Assembly (NCBI GenBank): GCA_018335895.1
Contig: JAGXQU010000191.1
Span: 1-64,000, forward strand
Reading direction: 5' to 3'
DNA length: 64,000 nucleotides
DNA from: Hyphomicrobiales bacterium
Lineage (GTDB): Bacteria > Pseudomonadota > Alphaproteobacteria > Rhizobiales > Xanthobacteraceae
A program made the translations under genes and the position numbers. Shown piece by piece: positions 34,564 through 42,713 of this stretch (positions are counted from its first letter, which is position 1; every line of letters begins with the position of its first letter). The notes beneath the pieces were generated by a model. The model saw nothing but the letters and a program-made list of their open reading frames with translations. It was not told the DNA's origin and searched no databases.

Positions 34564-35465
34564 GATGCCACCGCGACCTTTTCGCCTTCGGTCAGTGCAT
34601 CTCGCCGTTCGTCAACGACTCTGCTCCTGAGTGTTCCAATCCGCTCGATTTCGATTTCGATGATATCGCCATCCTTCATAAAGACCGGCGGCGTTCGCGC
34701 ATGTCCAACTCCAGGAGGTGTGCCCATCGCAATCATGTCTCCTGGATGCAGCGTGCTGAACTCCGAGATGACCTCAATGGTCTTGGCAACCGGAAACAGC
34801 ATGTCGGCCGTGTTCCCGTTCTGCATCACGGCCCCATTCAGGCGCGCACTTATAGAAAGGCCAGAAGCTCCCGCGGGCAGTTCGTCCGCAGTTACAACGA
34901 TCGGTCCAATCGGGCCGGTTGCATCAAAATTCTTGCCCGGCGTCCACTGATGGGTCTTGCGCTGGTAATCGCGCACCGAAACGTCGTTGAAGATCGTGTA
35001 GCCGAATACATGCTCAAGCGCTGAGGCTTCCGATATGTGCTTGCCGCCCTTTCCGATGATGACCATGAGTTCGGCCTCATAGTCGAGGCGAACTGAGCAT
35101 TGCGGCCGAACAATAGGCTCGGCTGCCGACATCACGCTTTCTCGAACACGTAAAAAAAGCGCCGGGTAGGATGGAATTTCATATCCGCCCTCCTTCGCGT
35201 GATCTGCGTAATTGAGACCCAGACAGACAATCTTTCCAGGATTCGATATCGGAATGTCAGGTGTGAACTCTGAGATCGGCCGCCTGGTCCCCGCACCGCC
35301 CGCGACCAGCGACGCAATCCGCGCGCCCAAGGCGGGGCCTCCTGCGATGATCCCTTCAAGGTCGGTCGGCAAATCGCTGGCGACGGTAGCCAAATCTATC
35401 GCCAAGTCACTCTCTACCAGCGCGATGCCACTTCTTTGGCCGCTCACAAATCTTAAGAACCGCAT
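34560..35465 (-). CDS. Fumarylacetoacetate hydrolase family protein
   Basis: 301 residues. FAH-fold motifs: KIVCLGLNYADHAKEGG, ALFLRVRESV, RLDYEAELMVIIGKGG (acidic metal ligands), GYTIFNDVSVRDYQ, and GDMIAMGTPPGVGHAR. Members hydrolyse or decarboxylate acylpyruvates and related ring-fission products. It is the first gene of a seven-gene leftward operon (FAH, nitroreductase, OsmC, DctP, DctQ, DctM, dioxygenase). The exact reaction is not predictable. Confidence 0.9.
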   Translation of the reverse strand: MRFLRFVSGQRSGIALVESDLAIDLATVASDLPTDLEGIIAGGPALGARIASLVAGGAGTRRPISEFTPDIPISNPGKIVCLGLNYADHAKEGGYEIPSYPALFLRVRESVMSAAEPIVRPQCSVRLDYEAELMVIIGKGGKHISEASALEHVFGYTIFNDVSVRDYQRKTHQWTPGKNFDATGPIGPIVVTADELPAGASGLSISARLNGAVMQNGNTADMLFPVAKTIEVISEFSTLHPGDMIAMGTPPGVGHARTPPVFMKDGDIIEIEIERIGTLRSRVVDERRDALTEGEKVAVAS

Positions 35466-35522
35466 TTCAGGCCCCGCCTTGAGAAGCCAAGACTATGCAG
35501 AGAAACGAGGCGGAACGCAATT

Positions 35523-35534
35523 AATATATATATT
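35523..35534. promoter_or_regulatory. AT palindrome in divergent FAH / YciI promoter
   Basis: AATATATATATT is a 12-bp palindrome in the 135-base region between the FAH gene and the YciI gene. It may be a promoter element or an operator for the GntR regulator at 28576, but it is low in complexity. Confidence 0.35.
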
Positions 35535-35600
35535 CTGGCGTTCTTTCTCCACGATATGTATATTTCAGGGCCACTTCCGGACAGTTCAGCGGAGCATGCT

Positions 35601-35987
35601 ATGACCAGTTGGTCCGATTATTCCGAGCGGGCGCGAGGTAAAGGGGTTCTCGCCAAGCAGTTGTTTATGGTTCGCTCCCGGCCTGCGGTATCTTTGGACG
35701 AACTCGCACGCGGGCTTTTCGAGCATCTCGAATACCAAAGGCTGCTGGAGAAACAGGGCATCCTGGTTTTTGCCGGCCCGCTTTCCGATGAATCCGGAAG
35801 CAAATGGTCCGGCGAAGGTTTGATCATATATCGCGCAGCTGATCTGGTTTCCGCAAAGGAAATTGCCGATGCAGATCCGATGCATCGCGAAGGATTGCGG
35901 AAATACGAAATACGAGCGTGGCTGCTGAATGAAGGCTCGCTGACATTACGGATCACGCTGTCAGATCAAAAACTCGAACTGCCGTAG
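35601..35987 (+). CDS. YciI family protein
   Basis: 128 residues, start at the ATG at 35601. YCII-like pattern: KQLFMVRSRPAVSLDELA, a GPL (FAGPLSDESG) and ADPMHREGLRKYEIRAW, with the typical DPM/His pair. The family has a ferredoxin-like fold and is found beside muconolactone isomerase-like enzymes; most members are uncharacterised. It is divergent from the FAH operon and probably co-regulated with it. Confidence 0.8.
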   Translation: MTSWSDYSERARGKGVLAKQLFMVRSRPAVSLDELARGLFEHLEYQRLLEKQGILVFAGPLSDESGSKWSGEGLIIYRAADLVSAKEIADADPMHREGLRKYEIRAWLLNEGSLTLRITLSDQKLELP

Positions 35988-36716
35988 AATAGAAATCTGC
36001 GACTAACGAACTGGCCATCCCGAAGGCCTGGTTCTTAGCATGTTGATCCTAGCCGATAGATCTCAACTTCAGTCTTGTCGTGTACATGAGCTTCGAACAA
36101 GCCAAAGAACGCTCCTACTAAGTGTTCCGAACAGCCAAATAGCGATCGACGGCAGGTTTCGCGACGAAGCTACCAAGCTCAGGGGCCTAGATGTATTCTT
36201 CAACAAGTTGCCAACTTAAATCTCCCCGTTGAGGAGTTTCATTGTGGCTTCAACAGCGTGCTCAATCTTTCCGATTCGCCCCATGAGAGTTTCGTTGGAA
36301 GCACACTCTACGCAAAGAGAATACTCGAGCAGATTGCCAACGCGACGAGCAAACGCCGATCCGCGCGAACCAAACGTGGTCATTCGCCAGAATGGGAGTC
36401 TTTGGCACCAGCTAAGTTATTGAGATGTTGGCGCGCATTCCCAAGCAGGCAGGAGAATTACCTGTAACAGTTTCGCGCCTTTTCTGCGCTGTCGTGCCAC
36501 CAGAGATCACAGTGCGATTACGTCAGCGAATTGAAAATCTCGCTTTCGCCCCAGGTCGGCCGACCCTCATTCGCGAGCAGATACGGCCATAAACCAATGT
36601 CCGTGCCGGAAACTCAGAAGCCGAACTTGTTAGGTTTGGCACAAACACAATCTCTAAACTAACATTCAAACCGGACCACCAAGTGGAGGCCGGTCAGTGC
36701 GCGCGGTCAAGAGCAA
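35988..36716. other. 729-base region without a recognised gene
   Basis: No frame here shows family resemblance or a good ribosome site. Small frames at 36229-36423 and 36258-36467 overlap each other and look random. Composition is AT-richer than the core. It may hold decayed mobile DNA near the right end of the island; I found no copy of the 8805/17645 repeat in it. Confidence 0.5.
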
Positions 36717-37496
36717 ATGACGAAAACCAACTATCTTCAGATAACCCTTCGGGGTCTTTACTTTGGTGCCGACCAAAGAGCGCGGCAATTTCGTTATAGC
36801 CTACTGGCGTTCGACCTCGCCGCCATAGTGTTGTTTCTAGTCTCCTCATTTGCGGAAGGGCGATGGTGGATTGTTCTGCTTGATTTTGGGTTAGGAGCGC
36901 TACTGCTTATTGAGTTCAGCGCGCGAATATATGCCGAGAACGATCGGCGGCGACACTTGCTGAGCTTTGCAACACTTGCTGACGTCCTCGTTATTTCTTC
37001 ATTACTGCTCCCAGCAATCTTAGAGAACTTCGCATTTCTTCGAGTATTTAGAGCGCTCCGGTTGCTACGATCATACCATTTATTGCGAGATTTAAGAGCT
37101 GACTCGGATTGGTTCCGCTTGCATGAGGATGTAATCCAACGAACATTAAACCTTGGCGTCTTTATTTTCGTCGTTACATCCTCGGTCTACGTCAGTCAGC
37201 ACAGTACAAATCCGCAAATAGTGAATTATGTAGATGCGCTCTACTTTACGATCACTACGCTAACAACGACCGGCTTCGGGGACATTACCTTGCAGGGTCC
37301 GGGCGGCCGCTTGTTGTCAGTGCTCATTATGGTTGTCGGCGTTGGTTTATTCTTGCGACTGCTGCAGGTACTTTTTCGGCCGAACAAAGTCAGATACGAA
37401 TGTGACGACTGTGGGCTCGTTCTTCACGACGCTGACGCTGTTCACTGTAAGCATTGTGGACGCGTACTGCACATTGTGACCGAAGGAACAGCATGA
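36717..37496 (+). CDS. Voltage-sensor potassium channel with C-terminal zinc ribbon
   Basis: 259 residues. Four N-terminal helices end in an S4-like arginine run (FLRVFRALRLLRSYHLLRDL, about residues 106-125). Then come S5, a pore loop with selectivity filter TTTGFGD (about 182-188), and S6. The C-terminus carries two CxxC knuckles (CDDC and CKHC), a zinc-ribbon-like tail instead of an RCK or CNB domain. It should pass K+ across the inner membrane, probably gated by voltage; what the ribbon senses is unknown. It is a lone gene about 120 bases from attR. Confidence 0.88.
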   Translation: MTKTNYLQITLRGLYFGADQRARQFRYSLLAFDLAAIVLFLVSSFAEGRWWIVLLDFGLGALLLIEFSARIYAENDRRRHLLSFATLADVLVISSLLLPAILENFAFLRVFRALRLLRSYHLLRDLRADSDWFRLHEDVIQRTLNLGVFIFVVTSSVYVSQHSTNPQIVNYVDALYFTITTLTTTGFGDITLQGPGGRLLSVLIMVVGVGLFLRLLQVLFRPNKVRYECDDCGLVLHDADAVHCKHCGRVLHIVTEGTA

Positions 37497-37613
37497 ATGC
37501 CGGAGTGGGATTGTAGAAAACCCTTACGGATGATTTTATCAAGCTCTCTATATCGGCGCTGAGAAGAATGGCCAGACGCGCTCTTGGCGTGCTGGCGAGT
37601 TTCTGTGCACCTT

Positions 37614-37664
37614 CTCCCTTCACACGGGAGGGGTCACAGGTTCAATCCCCTGTCGCGCCCACCA
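37614..37664 (+). repeat. attR-like direct repeat (3' half of tRNA-Val)
   Basis: 51 bases from CTCCCTTCACACGG to GCGCCCACCA repeat 2297-2346 in the same orientation. The only difference is an extra C in the T loop (CAATCCCC against CAATCCC). There is no D arm or 5' acceptor strand upstream, so this is not a tRNA gene. It marks the right end of the island. Confidence 0.9.
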
Positions 37665-37689
37665 TTTCAAAATCCGGTGCGGATCACGC

Positions 37690-37986
37690 TCAGTAAAATC
37701 TTTGCCTACCGGGAAAGCGAGCGCCGAGCTGATCGTCGCGCATCCATACCACGCGGCATTTGCGCGTGACGCTGCGGCGCTTGTTGCGCGGGTCCTGGTC
37801 CGGCGTGAAAGACAGAACGAACTCCGAAGGAATGTTATCGAGCGAATCTTCCCCCGGCGACAGCTTGAGCCGCGCGCCGGTATCGGAGAGATCGCTCACG
37901 GTGCAGGCACAGATCGGTTGTAGATCCGGCCAGTAAATCCTGGCTGGCCGCCGCACCTTCTTCCGCTTGCTTACTCTCTTCTCCAT
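37690..37986 (-). CDS. PilZ domain protein
   Basis: 98 residues. PilZ signature: RKKVRRPARIYW followed by CTVSDLSDTGARLKL, that is, the basic RxxxR-like start and the D-x-S-x-x-G turn that bind cyclic di-GMP. It is a single-domain protein, so it probably acts as a c-di-GMP adaptor. The ATG at 37986 is chosen; a TTG at 38007 would overlap the upstream DUF2336 gene. It is the first gene after the island. Confidence 0.85.
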   Translation of the reverse strand: MEKRVSKRKKVRRPARIYWPDLQPICACTVSDLSDTGARLKLSPGEDSLDNIPSEFVLSFTPDQDPRNKRRSVTRKCRVVWMRDDQLGARFPGRQRFY

Positions 37987-38003
37987 TGTACTAATTCGAG
38001 TCG

Positions 38004-39098
38004 TCAACTCGCTTTCTTGTCGGTCAGACGCGAAATCATAACCTGCAACTTTCGCTGTGCGGAAAGTTCGGAGAACAGGAGATACGATTTCTCCGCTTCG
38101 TCGAGCGCGGCGCCGGAAAGACCGTGCTTCGAGAAGCCTGCCGCGAGGATGGCCGAGACCGTCGGCCAGCTCACCTTCGCAGCCTTGCAGGCGACCAGCA
38201 GGCCGACATGATGATCGTCCTGCAAAAGGGTCGCGACGAAATCCACCGGTGCCCGGCAGAACAGCGCGAGCGTGGCCGAGACTTCGTCGAATTTCTTTTG
38301 CTGCGCGAAACCGAGCAGCACGCGCTCGTTCAGCTTTCCGTCGCGGTTGAGGCGTTTCACGACACCTTCCGCCGCGGCAAGATCGCGATACCCGAAGGCG
38401 CCGAGGCCGAGTTCCTCGGCAACCGACATCATCGCTTCCTGAATCTTCTTTTGCTGGTCCGGATCGGCGGCCGCGAGCAGCCGCGAGCGCACGAGATTGC
38501 TCGCGCGCATCAGAAGCTGCTTCAGCAGGGGAAGCGGGATGTCGATCCGCAGGCCGAGGTTCTCCGAAATTTCGTCGTCGCCGTCGGCTTTGGCCACGAT
38601 GCTCTTGTAGCCCTTGTCGGAGAAGCGCGCGCCGCCGTTGCGGGCGAGCTTGCCGACCACATGCGGATCGCCGCGCTCGATCAGAATATCAGTGATCGCT
38701 TCGCTCAGCTGTTCGCGGATCGCAATCGCAAGCAGGTGCGTCTGGCTCTTCGATTTCGCGATTTCGATGAGATCGTTCTCGTCGATACGATCCGACTGCG
38801 ACAGCACCGGGCCGGCGACCGCGATGTTATCGTCGTGCGCGAGCAGCGAGATCATGTTGCGCGGCGCATTTCTCACCGGCGCGAACTTGAGACTGATCTG
38901 TGCGAGCACGTGTTCTTCGATGCGCCGGGCAAGATGCGTGAGAATCTCGTCGAACACCCCGACCTGCTCTTCGTTCAGGCGGCCGGCGTCGCTGAGGAAT
39001 AGATCCGTAATGCGCCTGAGCAGCACGACGCGGCGCTCGGGCGCGCCGGTATGCAACGCGTCCTCGAGTTCAGACATGAGAGCAAGCGTAAATTTCAT
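38004..39098 (-). CDS. DUF2336 domain protein
   Basis: About 364 residues of helical, HEAT-like sequence. Typical DUF2336 features are ALHTGAPERRVVLLRRITDLF near the start, NDLIEIAKSKSQTHLLAIA and a terminal RKLQVMISRLTDKK. Function is unknown; the family is common in alphaproteobacteria, often near envelope or cell-cycle genes. The start may be the ATG at 39098 or at 39077 (MSELEDAL); the upstream GTG at 39104 is less likely. It precedes the PilZ gene on the same strand with 17 bases between. Confidence 0.87.
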   Translation of the reverse strand: MKFTLALMSELEDALHTGAPERRVVLLRRITDLFLSDAGRLNEEQVGVFDEILTHLARRIEEHVLAQISLKFAPVRNAPRNMISLLAHDDNIAVAGPVLSQSDRIDENDLIEIAKSKSQTHLLAIAIREQLSEAITDILIERGDPHVVGKLARNGGARFSDKGYKSIVAKADGDDEISENLGLRIDIPLPLLKQLLMRASNLVRSRLLAAADPDQQKKIQEAMMSVAEELGLGAFGYRDLAAAEGVVKRLNRDGKLNERVLLGFAQQKKFDEVSATLALFCRAPVDFVATLLQDDHHVGLLVACKAAKVSWPTVSAILAAGFSKHGLSGAALDEAEKSYLLFSELSAQRKLQVMISRLTDKKAS

Positions 39099-39206
39099 AA
39101 GCACTTACTAGCCCAAAGCCGCTAATGAGCGCTTAATCCAAATGGTTAGCAACGAAGCCGGAAAGCTGAAACTTTTCGCGAAAGTTTCCTTACAATTTTA
39201 TCGAAC

Positions 39207-40160
39207 TCATTCCGCCGGCGGCGTGCCGTGCGTGTGGAAGCTTTCGATGGTCTTCAAACCCCAGGCTTGGCCCTTCTTTCGCTCGGTCTCGGTCCAGGTA
39301 ACTGTTTTCCAGTCGGGATCGATGATGAGGCGCGCACCGGCGTTCGCCACTTCGACGCGATTGCCGGCGGGCTCATAGACATAAAGGAAGAAGGTCTGCT
39401 GGATCGCGTGCTTGTGCGGCCCGGTTTCGATAAAGACGCCGTTCTCGAGAAAAATATCGGCGGCGCGCAATACATGTTCGCGCTGGTCGACCGCATAGGT
39501 CACGTGATGGAAGCGTCCGCGCGCTTTCGTGTGATCGCGGGTATAGGCAATGTCGTAGCTCTTGTTGTTCACGGTGAACCAGCAGCCGCCAAAGGTGCCG
39601 TCGTTGAGCTGGATTTCCTCGGTGACGCGGCTGCCGAGCGCCGCAGGCATGAATTCGCGGATTTTGGCGACGTCCTGCGCCAGCAGGTTGAGATGGTCGA
39701 TCCGCCGTACGCCGACGCCACGGCCATGATAGCGCTGCGCTTGGTTCTTCAGCGCGGGCTTCTCTGCTTGCGGCGCCTGATATTTTTTTGTGTCGAAATA
39801 GATTTCAAAGATGTGATTGTCCGGATCGTGGAAGCGGTAAGATTTGCCGTGCCCAAGGTCGCCACCGGTCCAGCCGATGCCACACCCCATCTTCTCGATC
39901 GCGGCAACGCGGCGCGCGAGACCCTGCTCGCTCGATGCGCGATAACCGATATGTGCGACGCCGGTCGTGTTCGATGCCGTGAGTTTTAGCGAGTGGAATT
40001 CATAGTCGTCGAATGCGCGCAGATAGACGCTGTCGCCCTCGCGGCCGCTTTCGGTAAGGCCGAGGACGTTCACGAAGAAGTCCAGGCTCTCCTGCGGCTT
40101 GTTCGTAAGCATCTCGACGTGACCAAGATGCGCGATATCGAAACACGGCTCGCTGTTCAT
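39207..40160 (-). CDS. VOC-family extradiol dioxygenase (catechol 2,3-dioxygenase type)
   Basis: 317 residues with two vicinal-oxygen-chelate modules. The C-terminal module has the 2-His-1-Glu iron site: His156 (RIDHLNLL), His218/219 (RFHHVTYAVD) and Glu270 (NRVEVAN), with the active-site Tyr region FFLYVYEP near 260. Homology starts at MNSEPCFDIAHLGHVEM, so the ATG at 40160 is used though the frame is open to 40385. It opens an ortho-diphenol next to the hydroxyls. It is the last gene of a leftward operon with galC-, galB- and galD-like genes, so the substrate is probably gallate- or protocatechuate-like. Confidence 0.87.
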   Translation of the reverse strand: MNSEPCFDIAHLGHVEMLTNKPQESLDFFVNVLGLTESGREGDSVYLRAFDDYEFHSLKLTASNTTGVAHIGYRASSEQGLARRVAAIEKMGCGIGWTGGDLGHGKSYRFHDPDNHIFEIYFDTKKYQAPQAEKPALKNQAQRYHGRGVGVRRIDHLNLLAQDVAKIREFMPAALGSRVTEEIQLNDGTFGGCWFTVNNKSYDIAYTRDHTKARGRFHHVTYAVDQREHVLRAADIFLENGVFIETGPHKHAIQQTFFLYVYEPAGNRVEVANAGARLIIDPDWKTVTWTETERKKGQAWGLKTIESFHTHGTPPAE

Positions 40161-40170
40161 TATTCCTGTC

Positions 40171-40875
40171 TCACTTTTTAAGGTCGTCGAGGCTGTCGAT
40201 ATACTTGAGCCCGGCCTTCTCGAGGCCCTCCCGCATTTTATACATGTCGAGGCCGAGTTCACCCTTGCCAAGGCGCGTGCGCTTTTCAACTTCGTTAGCG
40301 AGCCGAGCCTGCGCGGCCTCCAGCACCTTCTGCGCATCGGCGCGCGGCACGAATACGACGCCGTCTTCGTCGGCGACGACCACATCGCCGGGATTAACTG
40401 CGGCGCCCGCGCAGACCACCGGAATGTTGACTGCGCCGAGCGTCGCCTTCACCGTTCCCTTCGCCGAGACCGCGCGCGACCAGACCGGAAATTTCATCTC
40501 ACGGAGCGGGCGCACATCGCGGCAACCGGCATCGATAACGAGACCCGTGACGCCGCGCGCTTTGAGCGAAGTCGCGAGCAGTTCGCCGAACATGCCGTCT
40601 TCGTTGTCCGTCGTGCAGGCCACCACCATCATGTCCCCGGGCTGACACTGTTCGGCGGCGACGTGGATCATCCAGTTGTCGCCGGGCTGCGCGAGCACGG
40701 TGATGGCGGAGCCGGACGCTTCCGCACCCTGCCACACGGGGCGCATGTAATTCTTCGCGAGGCCGACGCGGCCCATGGCTTCATGAACGGTCGAGACACC
40801 GAGCTTGCCGAGCGCCTCGACGGTCGCCTTGGCGGCGCGTTCGACTCTACGGACGACGACGGGCTGAAAGGTCAC
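40171..40875 (-). CDS. galC: 4-carboxy-4-hydroxy-2-oxoadipate aldolase (RraA fold, GalC/LigK-like)
   Basis: 234 residues from a GTG at 40875 overlapping the PIG-L gene stop. The RraA-fold aldolase pattern is [46 protein letters not shown] (Arg and Asp of the metal site) and [17 protein letters not shown]. The reaction is cleavage of 4-carboxy-4-hydroxy-2-oxoadipate to pyruvate and oxaloacetate, the last step of gallate and protocatechuate 4,5-cleavage. Neighbours with galB and galD character support this over other RraA proteins. Confidence 0.85.
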   Translation of the reverse strand: MTFQPVVVRRVERAAKATVEALGKLGVSTVHEAMGRVGLAKNYMRPVWQGAEASGSAITVLAQPGDNWMIHVAAEQCQPGDMMVVACTTDNEDGMFGELLATSLKARGVTGLVIDAGCRDVRPLREMKFPVWSRAVSAKGTVKATLGAVNIPVVCAGAAVNPGDVVVADEDGVVFVPRADAQKVLEAAQARLANEVEKRTRLGKGELGLDMYKMREGLEKAGLKYIDSLDDLKK

Positions 40876-41591
40876 AAGAGCGTCTCCACAACATCGGGGA
40901 ACAGGCGCTGATAGGCTTCGCCATAGGTCATCGGCTTGCCGGAGTTGCGGCCGCCCTGCATACCGCGATTGAGCGCAACGCGTGTGTAGTACTCCCACAG
41001 ATGTTTCTGTGCGGCGAGAATTTCGAACGCCTTTTTCTTTTTCTCCCATACGGAGTCGATGTTCAGGATGACGTTGGGCTTGAAATTGCACATTTCAGGC
41101 TGGTGCGGCTCGAACAGGAAAACCGGCGGCGCGGCATAGGCGCGCGACGGATCGGGCTTATGGCCCGCCGCCTGCGCGATGATCCGCGCTTCCTGCGCGA
41201 AGCGTGTCGCCTCGGGATGATCCACGTTGTACGGGTCCTCGAGCGAATGCGTCAGCACGAACGAAGGCTTCATCTCGCGATAGACGTCGATTGCGCGATC
41301 CAGCATCTTCTCTGTGGTGCGCAGCGGATAGTCGCCGGCGTCAAAAAACTCGATTTCCGCGCCGAGCGTCTCTGCCGCGCGCATCGCCTCTTCCTTGCGT
41401 TGCGCCTTCACATCATCGAGCTTCACGCCTGCGGTCTTCCAGGCCCACTGGCTTTCGCCGCGTTCGCCGTAAGCAAGGCAGAGAATTTTCATGCGGTAGC
41501 CCTTGTCCGCATGCAGCGCGATGGCTCCGCCCGCGCGCCAGACGAAGTCGCCCGGATGGGCGGTAATCACGAGTCCGGTCTTTCCTGGCAT
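40872..41591 (-). CDS. galB: PIG-L family 4-oxalomesaconate hydratase (GalB-like)
   Basis: 239 residues. PIG-L zinc motif [12 protein letters not shown] replaces the common AHPDDE, and [14 protein letters not shown] gives the second His group. P. putida GalB, 4-oxalomesaconate hydratase of gallate degradation, belongs to this same family, which explains a PIG-L protein between galC- and galD-like genes. The ATG at 41591 is chosen over a GTG at 41603 that lies in the ribosome site. The GDF in place of DDE is worth noting because the Asp pair usually holds the metal. Confidence 0.82.
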   Translation of the reverse strand: MPGKTGLVITAHPGDFVWRAGGAIALHADKGYRMKILCLAYGERGESQWAWKTAGVKLDDVKAQRKEEAMRAAETLGAEIEFFDAGDYPLRTTEKMLDRAIDVYREMKPSFVLTHSLEDPYNVDHPEATRFAQEARIIAQAAGHKPDPSRAYAAPPVFLFEPHQPEMCNFKPNVILNIDSVWEKKKKAFEILAAQKHLWEYYTRVALNRGMQGGRNSGKPMTYGEAYQRLFPDVVETLL

Positions 41592-41603
41592 TTCTCTTCC
41601 CAC

Positions 41604-42713
41604 TTACTCCGCGGCCTGCCTCGGCGCCGCCGCTCTCGCGCTTTGATGCGCGAACGTTTTGCCCTCGAAGAGTTTGCGCGCGGTACGCAGGAGCCCCGCG
41701 CGCTCGATTACCGGGTTTTCTTTCGTGCCGCCCACAGTGAGGTTCACCGTAAACTCGCCGGTCGGATGTTCGACCGACATCGACTTGTCACGGCCGGGCG
41801 GAACGATCGCGATGCCTTCCGCCACCGAACCCGGAAGCACGCACGCCGTTGCAACCGTCACGGCCGCGAACACGCCGATCGACGCATGACACTCATGCGG
41901 GATAAAGGAGCGCGTCGACACGTGACCGCCCTGCTTCGGTTTCGCTATCAGGATCATCTTCGGCACCACCTTGCCGGTCACGTCACCGAGATTCATGAGC
42001 TTGCCCGCGGGAATACGGATTTCCTCGAGGCGCTTCTTTAACTCGGCGTCCTCGTCGAGCTGCTCGCGCGGCTCGTAGCCGCTCCTGCCGACATCGGCGG
42101 CGCGCAGCACGACGCAAGGCATGCCGTTGTCGATGAGCGTGACCTCGATTCCGGCAACGCTGTCCTTTACGTTGCCGGTCGGCAACAGCGCGCCACAGAC
42201 CGAGCCTTCCGCATCGAGAAAATTGATGACGACAGGGGCTGCCGTTCCCGGTACGCCGTCGATCCGCGCATCGCCTCCGTAGGTCACGACGCCGCCTGGC
42301 GTTTCGATCAGCAACTCCGCAATCGTGCCCGTGTTCACCGTACGGACCTTCACTGGCGTCACGCCGTCTTTTGCCTTGATAAGGCCGCGCTCGATCGCGA
42401 AAGGCGCGACACCGGAGAGAATGTTTCCGCAGTTCGGCGTGGTATCGACCATCGGCTTGTCGATACCGACCTGACAGAACAGGAAATCGATATCGCAATC
42501 CTTGTCCTTCGACTTCGAAACGATCGCGACCTTGCTGGTGAGCGGATGCGCGCCGCCGATGCCGTCCACCTGCCGCGGATCGGGCGAGCCCATCACCGAG
42601 AGCAAGACGCGGTCGCGCTCAGCGACATCGGACGGCAGATCCTCGCTAAGAAAATACGCTCCCTTCGAGGTGCCACCGCGAAACATCATGCAATCGATGC
42701 CGCGGTCAGCCAC
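41604..42713 (-). CDS. galD: 4-oxalomesaconate tautomerase (PrpF family, GalD-like)
   Basis: 369 residues. PrpF/GalD pattern: MMFRGGTSKGAYFL, DGIGGAHPLTSKVAIV, PNCGNILSGVAPFAIE and RSFIPHECHASIGVFAAV, with the catalytic Cys in NCGN. It tautomerises 4-oxalomesaconate between keto and enol forms ahead of GalB. The GTG at 42713 overlaps the upstream dehydrogenase stop by eight bases, showing a tight operon (DUF1932, galD, galB, galC, dioxygenase). Confidence 0.88.
   Translation of the reverse strand: MADRGIDCMMFRGGTSKGAYFLSEDLPSDVAERDRVLLSVMGSPDPRQVDGIGGAHPLTSKVAIVSKSKDKDCDIDFLFCQVGIDKPMVDTTPNCGNILSGVAPFAIERGLIKAKDGVTPVKVRTVNTGTIAELLIETPGGVVTYGGDARIDGVPGTAAPVVINFLDAEGSVCGALLPTGNVKDSVAGIEVTLIDNGMPCVVLRAADVGRSGYEPREQLDEDAELKKRLEEIRIPAGKLMNLGDVTGKVVPKMILIAKPKQGGHVSTRSFIPHECHASIGVFAAVTVATACVLPGSVAEGIAIVPPGRDKSMSVEHPTGEFTVNLTVGGTKENPVIERAGLLRTARKLFEGKTFAHQSARAAAPRQAAE

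Noticed and set aside
28286..35534. Shared ATATATATTC run upstream of the MBL gene and the FAH operon as a common operator
   Set aside because: The match is about ten bases of simple AT alternation, which is too weak to assign.
36229..36467. Two small overlapping frames in the region before the K+ channel gene
   Set aside because: No ribosome site, no recognisable family and overlapping frames; more likely random.
2347..37613. Prophage
   Set aside because: No capsid, tail, portal, terminase, lysis or phage replication gene is present; the content is catabolic, so a genomic island is the better description.
37614..37664. Second tRNA-Val gene
   Set aside because: Only the 3' half is present, the T loop has eight bases, and no D arm or 5' acceptor strand lies upstream.
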